From Polaribacter glomeratus (GTDB lineage: Bacteria > Bacteroidota > Bacteroidia > Flavobacteriales > Flavobacteriaceae), in NCBI RefSeq assembly GCF_002954665.1, contig NZ_MSCM01000002.1:344767-408766 (forward strand): a DNA stretch of 64,000 bases, in the 5' to 3' direction. The translations under genes and the position numbers were made by a program. The notes under the pieces were generated by a model, which was given only the letters and a program-made list of their open reading frames with translations, was not told the DNA's origin and did no database searches. Below, one piece after another: positions 25,461 to 34,715 of this stretch (within the stretch, counting starts at the first letter, position 1; each line of letters opens with the position of its first letter).

Positions 25461-25505
25461 CGGGTTAGTACAGGATGATAAGAAAAAATAAATTTATTCT
25501 TTTTG
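25461..25505 (+). promoter_or_regulatory. Shared regulon promoter, PL28-like lyase
   Basis: CGGGTTAGTACAGGAT (25461-25476), 21 nt, then TCTTTTTG (25498-25505). It is the only PUL enzyme copy on the plus strand. The spacer 25268-25460 between the two divergent promoters shows nothing else. Confidence 0.65.
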
Positions 25506-25563
25506 ATAAAATTAATATTTATTTAACAAGTAGATTGATCACAAATAAACTAAATAATAAAAA

Positions 25564-26443
25564 ATGAAAAAAAAAATTAGACTTAACTTTAGTTATAAAA
25601 TTAAGCTTAATCCTATTAACGGGTTTTGCATTTTCTTGCTCTAATAATGACGAAATTGAACCGTTATTTTATGAATCTGTTTTAGATAAATCATTACAAT
25701 CAAAAAAAGTATCTCAATCCATAGGTACAGCAGCCAGAGCACTAGTGTGCGACTCAACATTTCCTGCACTTGGCCCTGATGCACCACAATCATGTTCTGA
25801 TGTTTCAACCCCAAACAACAACGGAAAATTAGATTGCAGAACAAGTGAAAGTTATGGAGGGTACGATAATATTGGTGCCTCATGGGGAAAATACAAAATA
25901 AGGGGTGGATCAACAAGATACAATGGCACAAAAACTAGAGTAGAACGCTTCTTTAACAAGCTTTCTCAAGAAAACAATACCAACACAATTCTTACTGGTA
26001 GGTTTAGAATCTACGATTTAAGTGATGGTAACACTTGTATCATTCAATCTCACGCTGGAGGGCAAATCATGAAAGGGGTAGAAGCCGGTAAGACAAATCG
26101 TAGTGCACAGTTTTTGCTTTATGCAAGAAAGAGCGGCAGTCAAATTGTATTAGAAACTCATGTTACTACAAATCCATATACTACAGATTCTGGCGGCAGT
26201 AGAACTGCATTGCAACTAAAAACTATTAATTACGGTCAAGAATACACCTTTAGGTATGAAACAGGATACAACTCTTCTAATACCGCTTTTTCGTTTATAA
26301 AAGTAGGCGGCACAGAAAGATCAATAACTCACAATCACACTACACAAAGGGTATATACAAGATATGGCGCATATGGCACAAGTGATACTGGCGATGTAAC
26401 TGCACACATTCAGTTTAAAGATATTAACTTATGTAGAAATTAA
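25564..26443 (+). pseudogene. PL28-like lyase lipoprotein with a poly-A frameshift
   Basis: The frame open to 26443 carries a full lipoprotein signal (LSLILLTGFAFSCSNNDE) from 25577 on, but its only plausible start is ATG at 25564 in another frame. The two are joined by a run of ten A (25567-25576). Removing one A restores a continuous reading frame of about 292 codons. The mature part looks like a jelly-roll lyase of PL28 type (TRVERFFNKL, TILTGRFRIYDLSDGNTCIIQSHAGGQI, closing HIQFKDINLC), probably an ulvan lyase. It may be expressed by slippage on the A-run or be phase variable. A sequencing error is the alternative. Confidence 0.65.
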
Positions 26444-26460
26444 ATGATATCTAAAATTAA

Positions 26461-26501
26461 AAAAAAGAGACTTTCTTCGTTTATTAGAAAGTCTCTTTTT
26501 T
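26461..26501 (+). terminator. Terminator after the PL28-like gene
   Basis: A 15-bp stem: 26461-26475 pairs with 26487-26501, core GAGACTTTC/GAAAGTCTC, ending in T6. The remaining spacer to 26660 shows nothing clear. Confidence 0.85.
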
Positions 26502-26660
26502 CATTATTTTTATTTTAAAATTAATTTAATTATTAATCAGTAAAATTAATTTGCTACAATGTTTGGCAAAAACATAAAGCTAACAGGAAACTCTTTTTGT
26601 ATTGTAATTTAATTGATAACCGATAGTATTAAAACATAGTTTTTAACTTACAAAGGCTTA

Positions 26661-29600
26661 TTAAAACGAATTTATTTTTAGCTCAATTATGTGTTTTCCA
26701 GGCGATAATCTAATTAATTCAAAGGCAGCTGGTACTTTTGCGCCATTATGAAGTAAATCTTTGCCATCTAAATTATTTAATGAAAACTCTGCAACCATAT
26801 TTGCAGGAATTTCAATTTCATAGGTTTGTAATCTTGGTCCGTTAAATGTGTAGGATGCTTTTATAGTTCCTCTAACTGTTGGCACTTCAATAGAACTCGA
26901 TTTTAATTTGCTCATTTGTGGCTTAATTGCAGCAATACCAAATCCTGCCGTTTTTGGTTTAATGCCCCATAATCCTCTAGGAATTGCGTTTGCCGGAACT
27001 GCGCCCCAAGCATGATTCCAATCTAAATTGTTTTTAAATTTGTAGTCCCAAGCTTCTAAAGTTATACTAGAACCAATTCTAATCATATTATACCAACTTC
27101 TTTCTGCTTTACTTGCTAATAATTCTAACGCATAATCTTCTTCGCCTGCATTGTATAAACCATCCATTAAAAACTGAGAACCGTAAACACTACATGCCAT
27201 TCCTCTAGATTTCACAAATTCTACTACCGATTTTAAATGTTCGTCTGGCACTAGACCAAAAGCTAAAGGCATCATATTTGCGTGTAAGGAGGCGTGGTCT
27301 GTGCCAATTCCGTCAACATAAATTCCTAGTTTTTTATCAAACATTTGTTCGTTTAGTGCTTTTTTTACTTTTGCTGCTCTTAACTCAAAATCTAAAACTT
27401 CTTGGGTTTTCCCTAAGATTTTAGCAAAAACTGACATGATTTTCATATTCTCAAAAAAGAACGCATTAATAACAGTACTATACTCTTTAAATACAAAACC
27501 ATCTCTTTCTCCTTTGGTTTTGCTTCCATTAAAATTAGCGGATGGCCAATCAACAATATCCGTTAATGGTTTTTTATAATCATCTTGAAAACCCAGTTTA
27601 CGCATAAACTCTTTATCCACTTTTGTAGATGTAATTAATCCGTCTTCATTAGATAATTCATACAAAGTTTTATGCTTTAAAGCTTCGTAATAACGTGCTA
27701 TCAGTTCCGTATTTCCTGTGTACATATAATCCGCATAAATAAGCAATGCCACATGTTGCTGCCATTCTGTTGGCCATGTAGGATTTTTCATAAAATACTC
27801 AATCGTACGTCTTGCCATTGCATATTCTCTGTCTGTTGTATAATGGCTTAACTGATTTAAATACGCGTCTGCTTCATACGGAATTCGTTCTCGGTCACCA
27901 TCTACATATAAACCATTAAAAGTGGTGGCTTTTATGGAGTATTTTGATAAATCCCAAACCTGATTTAAGATATCATTGTTGCTTTCAAAACTACTTGCTT
28001 TTTCATCCCAAAAGGTATGATACGCTAATTGTGTAAAATTATTTGCTGTAATTGTTTCTTGATTTCCTTCTACTTCTGCATATCTAAAAGGCACCAAAGG
28101 TGGAAATCCTTTTGGCAACGGAATTGCTTTATTTATTTTTGTATTTCTTTCATCTGTTTGTACTAAAATTTGATACTCTTTTTGTCCAGGTTTTACATCA
28201 ACCTTTATTTCTTGATACCGTATAGTGCTTTTTTCTGGCGGACTTCTATTTACATTTCCTTTATCATCTAGCATTTCTCCAACTCTAAAAGTTAAGGTGT
28301 GCGGTGTTTTTGCATTGTAGGTGAAATTGATGGTTGCAAATGCAGCTTTGCCAAAATCTATAAAGAAGAAATCTCCTCTTTTTTCGAATTTTACAGGTTT
28401 AATTTTATCAATTTGAAATTTATTTTCTGTGGATATAATATAGTTATCACTTTTACCAACTGTAAATTTTTGCGCTTCTGCATAATCTACCAATCGGTTT
28501 TCTTCTTCCCAAATTCTAACTTTCCAAAAATAGGTTTTTCCTATTTCTAAAAGCTTTCCTTGATACTCAACATTTGTGGATTCGCTTGATCTTACTTGTT
28601 GACTATCCCAAACATCGCCATAATTATTTTTGATGTTCTCTAGAGATGAAGCTACTAAAATTTGATATGCAGATTGAAACTTCGATTCAATAGGAACCGT
28701 CCAACCAAACTCTGGTTTTGTATCAAAAATCTGAACATCCGTTCCTGGATCTCTAATTAATTCGACCGTTAAATCTGTTGGCGGATTTCTATATTTATTG
28801 CTATTTCTTTTGATAAGCGCATCTGTTTTAGCTCTTAAATTTGCTAAAATTTGTCTGTATTTCTTTTTACCAACTAGGTTATCTATCTCTTTTGGATCTT
28901 TTTCTAAATTGTATAATTCCTCAATTCTTTTATCATTTACATATCTAAAATATTTCCATTCTTTAGTTCTTACGCCTTCACTTGGCGGAATTTCGCTAAA
29001 ATCCCAAATATGTTCTATTAAGATTGTATCTCTAGCAATAGTGATTGTTTCTTTATCTACCAATGCTTTTAAACTTTTTCCTTGCCAAGATGTTGGCGCT
29101 TTTACGCCTGCATAATCTGCAATGGTTTGGGTAACATCAATATTTAAAACCATTTCTTCAATATCTTGATGCTTGTTCACTCTTGGATCAAAAACAATTA
29201 AAGGAACACGAATAGAATTGTCATACATTAACCATTTTCCTGCTAATTGACGTTCGCCTAAAAAGTAGCCATTATCACCCATCACAATGATAATTGTGTT
29301 TTTATCCAAGCCTTTTTCTGCTAGTTTTTTACGGATTTTAGCAATTTCTAAATCAATTCCAGAAATCATTCTATAATATCCTTTTAAACTATGCTGATAT
29401 TTTTCTGGTGTGTCAAATCTCCACGTCCAACGTAATCTATTAAAGCCTTTTTTTACAATTTCTGGCTGTGCATTAAAGTATGAATCATCACCCAAATCTG
29501 GACCAGGAATCGTAATATCTTGCAATAATTTATCGGTTTCTGCTTGCCAAAAATATTGATCTGGTGCACTGTCGTGTGCATGAGGTGCACTAAAACTTAA

Positions 29601-30188
29601 CGATAAACAAAATGGTTTTTCTGCCGATGTTTTATCAATAAAATCTAATGCTTGCTGGCCAGTGTAACGCGTTAAATGAACAGTGTCTTTACCAATCGTT
29701 TTATAAAAATAACTTCTTTTGTCTTTATAACTATGGTTTCTATCATACGATTCAAATTCATTAAACTGTTTGTCTAAATCATCATATCTTACACCATATT
29801 TTCCAAAAAAACCTGTATAATAACCACTATTTTTTAGCAATGTAGGATACGAATTTGCCATATATTCTTCTCGTACATTACCTGTTTGAAAATTAAAATT
29901 ATGCGAACGCTCATGCAATCCTGTTAAAATACTTGCTCTACTTGCTGCACAAATTGGCGTGGTTACAATGGCATTTTTAAAATAGGTTCCAGCATTTGCT
30001 AATTTATCCATTTCTGGAGTTTGCACATATTTATTGCCCACATAACCAATAGCGTCAAAACGCTGATCGTCTGTTAAAATAAAGATAATGTTGGGCCTAT
30101 TTGCAGTTGTGTTCTTTTGCTGAGAATACAGCGTTTTATAACTATTAAAAACCAGTACTAAAACTACTAAAAACGTTTGTTTTTGCAT
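26661..30188 (-). CDS. S1 sulfatase fused to GH78 alpha-L-rhamnosidase, 1175 aa
   Basis: A signal peptide is followed by an S1 sulfatase (about 30-470): [13 protein letters not shown] metal ligands and PICAASR with C80 as the formylglycine site (C-x-x-x-R). A fibronectin-like linker (about 480-580) precedes a GH78 (about 590-1175). In the GH78 the [14 protein letters not shown] segment is the acidic catalytic region, with [16 protein letters not shown] and [18 protein letters not shown] nearby. The sulfatase half is closely related to the stand-alone sulfatase at 49155-50873. One chain would desulfate and remove rhamnose. A comparable sulfatase/GH78 protein is known from the Formosa ulvan locus. 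Own regulon promoter. Confidence 0.88.
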   Translation of the reverse strand: MQKQTFLVVLVLVFNSYKTLYSQQKNTTANRPNIIFILTDDQRFDAIGYVGNKYVQTPEMDKLANAGTYFKNAIVTTPICAASRASILTGLHERSHNFNFQTGNVREEYMANSYPTLLKNSGYYTGFFGKYGVRYDDLDKQFNEFESYDRNHSYKDKRSYFYKTIGKDTVHLTRYTGQQALDFIDKTSAEKPFCLSLSFSAPHAHDSAPDQYFWQAETDKLLQDITIPGPDLGDDSYFNAQPEIVKKGFNRLRWTWRFDTPEKYQHSLKGYYRMISGIDLEIAKIRKKLAEKGLDKNTIIIVMGDNGYFLGERQLAGKWLMYDNSIRVPLIVFDPRVNKHQDIEEMVLNIDVTQTIADYAGVKAPTSWQGKSLKALVDKETITIARDTILIEHIWDFSEIPPSEGVRTKEWKYFRYVNDKRIEELYNLEKDPKEIDNLVGKKKYRQILANLRAKTDALIKRNSNKYRNPPTDLTVELIRDPGTDVQIFDTKPEFGWTVPIESKFQSAYQILVASSLENIKNNYGDVWDSQQVRSSESTNVEYQGKLLEIGKTYFWKVRIWEEENRLVDYAEAQKFTVGKSDNYIISTENKFQIDKIKPVKFEKRGDFFFIDFGKAAFATINFTYNAKTPHTLTFRVGEMLDDKGNVNRSPPEKSTIRYQEIKVDVKPGQKEYQILVQTDERNTKINKAIPLPKGFPPLVPFRYAEVEGNQETITANNFTQLAYHTFWDEKASSFESNNDILNQVWDLSKYSIKATTFNGLYVDGDRERIPYEADAYLNQLSHYTTDREYAMARRTIEYFMKNPTWPTEWQQHVALLIYADYMYTGNTELIARYYEALKHKTLYELSNEDGLITSTKVDKEFMRKLGFQDDYKKPLTDIVDWPSANFNGSKTKGERDGFVFKEYSTVINAFFFENMKIMSVFAKILGKTQEVLDFELRAAKVKKALNEQMFDKKLGIYVDGIGTDHASLHANMMPLAFGLVPDEHLKSVVEFVKSRGMACSVYGSQFLMDGLYNAGEEDYALELLASKAERSWYNMIRIGSSITLEAWDYKFKNNLDWNHAWGAVPANAIPRGLWGIKPKTAGFGIAAIKPQMSKLKSSSIEVPTVRGTIKASYTFNGPRLQTYEIEIPANMVAEFSLNNLDGKDLLHNGAKVPAAFELIRLSPGKHIIELKINSF

Positions 30189-30268
30189 AAAAAAATTTCT
30201 TTGATACTTCTATATTTCAATTATGAAACTAATTTAAAGGGTGATTTTAGCCTTAGAATTAGAGCTAC

Positions 30269-30313
30269 TAAAATTAGATTAGATAAAAACAAATCCTGTC
30301 CTGTGCTATCCTG
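30269..30313 (-). promoter_or_regulatory. Shared regulon promoter, sulfatase-rhamnosidase
   Basis: Minus strand: CAGGATAGCACAGGAC (30313-30298), 21 nt, then TAATTTTA (30276-30269). A further CAGGAT overlaps at 30298-30293. Confidence 0.75.
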
Positions 30314-30327
30314 ACTATAAAAATAAG

Positions 30328-30355
30328 AAATCCTTATCAAAATTGATAAGGATTT
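30328..30355 (-). terminator. Terminator of the 995-aa glycosidase gene
   Basis: AAATCCTTATCAA and TTGATAAGGATTT form a 13-bp stem, followed on the minus strand by CTTATTTTTA. It is 29 nt past the stop codon and 15 nt before the next operator. Confidence 0.75.
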
Positions 30356-30383
30356 CTTGTAATGGATTTAAAAGAAACAATAT

Positions 30384-33371
30384 TTAATTATAGATTATTC
30401 TTTTCGTTTTACCTGATGCTGTTTTCAAAATATACATTCCTTTAGAAAAAGCAGCTATATCGATACTTTTTCCTTCTCCTTTTTTAACTAAAGTTCCCAG
30501 AATAGAGTACACTTCCCATTGATGAGATTTGTTTAAATGAAACTTTCCATTTCTACTAGGAATCGGAAAAACATTTAAAGTTTCTTCGTTTATATTTACA
30601 TTATTTGTGCTTAATGCACCAAGTCTATTTAATGTAACATAATCATAACTTGGGCCTGCACCACCAGAAGGAATTAGAAGTTCTAAAACCCAATTTCCTG
30701 CTTGTAAATCGAATGTTGGTGAAGTATAATCTCCAAAAACACCTGCTCCTATTACAATGATACCCGAATTTGTTGAACCTGCTTCTGCAAAAAATAATTC
30801 TCTAGAAGTTAATAAGTTTGGCGGCAATAATCTGGCCGAAAAAGGTTTTGAAACTGTAGAAAATGTTTTATAATTTACAAGCATTTCATAGCTTCCTGCT
30901 TGCGTTACATTTATAGTATATCTTGTATATTCATTGCCAGACAAAGCACCAGAAACAAAACCAGTTCCTGCTGCAGAAATATCTACATCTTCTCCTTCTG
31001 CCGTTCTATATTCTCCTCCAGAATTACCAACTGTTGAATCATGAAAAGCAAATCCTTCTCCGCCAATATCATAATCTTCTATTTGAATAATTCCAGGAAC
31101 CGTATGCGCTATTCCGCCATAAGGTTGTGTTGGTGTGTTACTAACCAAAACAGTTATACTAGATTCTGACGTTCTATTTCTATCATCTGTTAAAACTATT
31201 TTTAACAAATAAGTACCTTCACTTTTATTTGCTAACAACACATCGTTTTGCCCGTTATATCCCCATTTAAAAGGAGCATTTGTAATTGTACGAACTGCAA
31301 CATCATCAATAAAAAGTTGCATACTAACAATATTTGTTGCCTCTAATTTTGCAGTTGCTTCTACTTCAATATTTCCTCCTGGAACAATAGAACTTCCTTC
31401 GCTAGGAGTTACAAAAATTGGAGACTCTAAAGGTCTTACAAAATTAATATTTACTTTATCTAAATTAAATCCTCCGTTTTGAATATTTAGTTTTAAAACA
31501 TGTAAACCTTGAGTTAATTCAATATCTTTTTTTACAGCATTTTGAAAGTCTGTTAATGAACTTGTTTGTGGTAGTGAAAAATTATCAAAAAGAACAACCT
31601 CATCAATTTCAATACTAACCAAAGAACCAGCAGTTAGTGCTGCATATACAAATTCAAAATCGTAGTTACCCGTATTTAAAATATTTACATCATATTTTAA
31701 CCATTCTCCATTTTGAGTATCGCCAACGTAGGTAATACCGTTTTCTAAACCAACATCTACACCATCTGTATCATCCGCAGCACTTAACGTATTGTCGGCA
31801 GTAGTATCAAAATAACCAACATCTTGCCCGCCATCTTTATACTCCTCCGCTTCAATTGTACCTTCTATAATTTTAATAGCAGGGTCTAATGAAATATTAG
31901 TTATTTTACTTACTGACAGCGCTGGTAAAGTAATAGTACCTCCACCTTGTTTTATAAGTGTTAATGGATCTGCATAAAAGTCGATTGCAGCTACCACACC
32001 TACATTATTAAAAACTAAAGCTTCGTGTTTAAAACCACCCGCATACACAATATTATTAAATTTTAATTCAAAAACTACAGGTTTATCCGTGAGGTTAATT
32101 GCAAGGACACTTGTTTTACCATCTTTGGTTGTTGCTCTTGCATTTACAGCATTTACAGAGCCTCTAGAAGTTGTTAATTGAGCCGATGAAGTTACCGTAC
32201 TTTTTAGCATAGTAGCATCTCTAAGTACGTCTTGAAGAATTTGATAAGTAGAAAAATATCCTCTTTTCTTTAAGGGATAAACAGGTTCTCTATTAGAACC
32301 TACTTCGACCATTGCGTTTAAAACTCTATTAAAACTAAACCAATTTGCTCTATCAAAAATTTGCTGATTTTCTGACATAAACAAATACGCATCTGCCATT
32401 CCTAAACACGCGCCTCCATGAACATCCGAACCTGCAGAAACGCCCCATTCTGTTAACCAAACCGGTTTTCCTGGTGCATAATTATTTCTAACCCAATTTA
32501 CATCTTCTTCTAATTCTAATTTTGCGGTTAAGAGTGAAGTATATGCACTGTTGCTTTCTCCTGGCTGATCTGGATCTGCGCCTAGATATTTATGAATTGT
32601 AATTGCATCAAAATAAGTGCCATTGCCAATAATAGAATTGTTATAATTACCTTGATTTCTTCGCCAACCAAGCGGAATTGATAACTGAATATCTGGAAAC
32701 TCTGCTTTTATAGCTGATGATACAGCAGAAGCTTCTGCTAAATATTTTGCCGGTGTAGAAGTTCTATATGAACGTTGATTCGTCCAAAAATGTTCATTTC
32801 CTAATTCTATAGCTTTTACTTCTAAACCTAATCCTAAATCTTTTTTTATTCTAGCAACACTACTTGGGCCATCATCAAAGTTAATAGTATAGGTCCACAT
32901 CATATCATACCCTTTGCCGCCATTGCTGTCTTTTTTATCATTGTTTAAAGAAGCTACCCCTGCAATATGACCTTTAACGCTGCTTACATATGTATTTAAC
33001 ACATTTTGATGGGTTCCATTATCATAACTATCTTGCTGATAACCATCTGTTTGCCATTCATAAAAATTTGCCCAAACTCCATGCGGAAAACGAATGGTAA
33101 CTGGGTCTACTAATTTGATGAAGCTTTTTTGAAGACTCGTATTAAAACCTTCAATATTATAACCTAACAGTTTATTATTAAAAAGTTCTGAACTTGTTGT
33201 TTCCACGTTTAAGGTGGCAGTAATTGTATTTGGCAAGTTAAAAGGATACTCTTGTGCTTGTATTTTTAAGTTAAAAACAAGCAAAGAAAGCACTAAAAAA
33301 ATCAATTGAATGAAGTTTAAAGATTGCTTCTTAGAAAATGTAATTTTCATCATATTTTTAAATTTTATCAT
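30384..33371 (-). CDS. Clan GH-A glycoside hydrolase with two CBM6-like modules and T9SS domain, 995 aa
   Basis: A signal peptide ends near IQAQ (40). The catalytic barrel (about 45-510) has ELGNEHFW with acid/base E193 and VWLTEWG with nucleophile E308, the clan GH-A pattern. The family is not certain (GH39/GH79/GH86-like). A CBM6-like module (about 515-650), an Ig-like domain (about 655-745), a second CBM6 (about 750-905) and a type IX sorting tail follow. It is a paralogue of the 837-aa protein at 34716. It likely acts on a rhamnose/xylose/uronate oligomer outside the cell. Own regulon promoter. An internal Met at residue 8 is also a possible start. Confidence 0.75.
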   Translation of the reverse strand: MIKFKNMMKITFSKKQSLNFIQLIFLVLSLLVFNLKIQAQEYPFNLPNTITATLNVETTSSELFNNKLLGYNIEGFNTSLQKSFIKLVDPVTIRFPHGVWANFYEWQTDGYQQDSYDNGTHQNVLNTYVSSVKGHIAGVASLNNDKKDSNGGKGYDMMWTYTINFDDGPSSVARIKKDLGLGLEVKAIELGNEHFWTNQRSYRTSTPAKYLAEASAVSSAIKAEFPDIQLSIPLGWRRNQGNYNNSIIGNGTYFDAITIHKYLGADPDQPGESNSAYTSLLTAKLELEEDVNWVRNNYAPGKPVWLTEWGVSAGSDVHGGACLGMADAYLFMSENQQIFDRANWFSFNRVLNAMVEVGSNREPVYPLKKRGYFSTYQILQDVLRDATMLKSTVTSSAQLTTSRGSVNAVNARATTKDGKTSVLAINLTDKPVVFELKFNNIVYAGGFKHEALVFNNVGVVAAIDFYADPLTLIKQGGGTITLPALSVSKITNISLDPAIKIIEGTIEAEEYKDGGQDVGYFDTTADNTLSAADDTDGVDVGLENGITYVGDTQNGEWLKYDVNILNTGNYDFEFVYAALTAGSLVSIEIDEVVLFDNFSLPQTSSLTDFQNAVKKDIELTQGLHVLKLNIQNGGFNLDKVNINFVRPLESPIFVTPSEGSSIVPGGNIEVEATAKLEATNIVSMQLFIDDVAVRTITNAPFKWGYNGQNDVLLANKSEGTYLLKIVLTDDRNRTSESSITVLVSNTPTQPYGGIAHTVPGIIQIEDYDIGGEGFAFHDSTVGNSGGEYRTAEGEDVDISAAGTGFVSGALSGNEYTRYTINVTQAGSYEMLVNYKTFSTVSKPFSARLLPPNLLTSRELFFAEAGSTNSGIIVIGAGVFGDYTSPTFDLQAGNWVLELLIPSGGAGPSYDYVTLNRLGALSTNNVNINEETLNVFPIPSRNGKFHLNKSHQWEVYSILGTLVKKGEGKSIDIAAFSKGMYILKTASGKTKRIIYN

Positions 33372-33413
33372 ATCTTATTTTGAGAATATCTACAAAAAAG
33401 ATGTTTTAATAGG

Positions 33414-33458
33414 TAAAAATAGAACTGAAAAAAAATTATAGCATCCTGCACTGTACTG
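33414..33458 (-). promoter_or_regulatory. Shared regulon promoter, 995-aa glycosidase
   Basis: Minus strand: CAGTACAGTGCAGGAT (33458-33443), exactly the commonest form, 21 nt, then TATTTTTA (33421-33414). Confidence 0.78.
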
Positions 33459-33505
33459 TAAAACAGTTTAATAATATAGAATTACCAACGAAAATAAAGT
33501 AGGTT

Positions 33506-34696
33506 TTAAAAAATGGTATAACCAAATATAAAAGAAGTAGTATTATATTCTAAATCTAGAACAAAAAACTCATTATACAAATCTCTTGTTGTTTGATATC
33601 TTAGTTCTAAACTAAATTTATTTCTTAATTTATATCCTAATCCAAAAGCAAAATTATTTTGTTCTGATGTAACTTTATACTCTTTTTTATCGTTATAACT
33701 TAACGTTGAATTTCCATTAATATCATAAACATAAGAACCATTAATAAAAATTTTAGAATTCTCATTTAAAAAGAAATAATGTCTTATTCCTACAGGAATT
33801 TCTATGGATGTATACTTAATATTTGATTTTATTGTTGATGATTCTTTTTCGGAGTTATAGTATTGAAAAGTTGGTTCTACAATTACTGCCCATTTATTTT
33901 TATGAAAACCCATTATAAATTCAAATTCTAGGCCCGCTCTTAGGTTTAGTTTATTTCCATAATCCGCATCTATAGAACTTGAAATTAAATCAGGATTTGT
34001 AATTGATGAAAAATTTAGGCCTGGTCTTAAAGTGAAGTTGAAAAAATCCTTTTTTTGTTTTTCATCAAAATTTATAACATCAGAATTATTGCATTTATTC
34101 TTTAGCACAAAAAAATCTACCAATTCCTTTTGAGTATATTCTAAAATTTTAATATCATTTATTGTGATGCTTTTGCATTTTAAATCGAGTAATAATTGTT
34201 GCCTAAACTCATTGTTTGTTTTAATTTCGAGCTTATCTGTTTTATAGCTTTTAAAAATTAACTGTTTAATTTCGGTATTTTCTTCTTTATAAAAAAAACG
34301 TATCAAACTTCCGTTTTCATAAGTATATAGCATAGATTTTCCTTCTACCAAAACTTCTAAAAAAAGTTCTTCTTCTTCAAAAACAGGATTTCTTTCGCTA
34401 CTTAAAACATTAATATTTTCGCTAGACCTATCAATATTTACAGTTTGTCTTATATATTTTGAGTAGTTGTAAACACCAAATTCTTTAACCTCTTTTATAG
34501 TAAGTCCCTTTTTATCTGAATTTTCAGATAAACGATATTCAAAAGAAGTTGGATTGTTTTTCCAATCTAAATTCTTTATATAGCATTCTATTTTTTTATC
34601 AGCATTATTGATAAAATATCCTTTATCGAAAGTAATTTGTGTATAACAAAAAGTACTTGAAATAGTTATTAAAATAACTAGAATTTGCTTTTTCAT
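33506..34696 (-). CDS. Outer-membrane beta-barrel protein (PorT-like), 396 aa
   Basis: A signal peptide (ILVILITISSTFCYTQ) precedes a polar domain of about 200 residues. The C-terminal half (about 215-396) looks like a small outer-membrane barrel: alternating strands such as FNFTLRPGLNFSS, KWAVIVEPTFQYY, YTSIEIPVGIRHYF and NNFAFGLGYKLRNKFSLELRYQTT. It ends in an aromatic-rich strand (SFIFGYTIF). This plan is common in Bacteroidota and has no fixed function. It is the last gene of the GH3/clan-A transcript, 19 nt after the previous stop. It may be a passenger rather than a PUL part. Confidence 0.65.
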   Translation of the reverse strand: MKKQILVILITISSTFCYTQITFDKGYFINNADKKIECYIKNLDWKNNPTSFEYRLSENSDKKGLTIKEVKEFGVYNYSKYIRQTVNIDRSSENINVLSSERNPVFEEEELFLEVLVEGKSMLYTYENGSLIRFFYKEENTEIKQLIFKSYKTDKLEIKTNNEFRQQLLLDLKCKSITINDIKILEYTQKELVDFFVLKNKCNNSDVINFDEKQKKDFFNFTLRPGLNFSSITNPDLISSSIDADYGNKLNLRAGLEFEFIMGFHKNKWAVIVEPTFQYYNSEKESSTIKSNIKYTSIEIPVGIRHYFFLNENSKIFINGSYVYDINGNSTLSYNDKKEYKVTSEQNNFAFGLGYKLRNKFSLELRYQTTRDLYNEFFVLDLEYNTTSFIFGYTIF

Positions 34697-34715
34697 TTTG
34701 ATTTTGATGCTTCTT

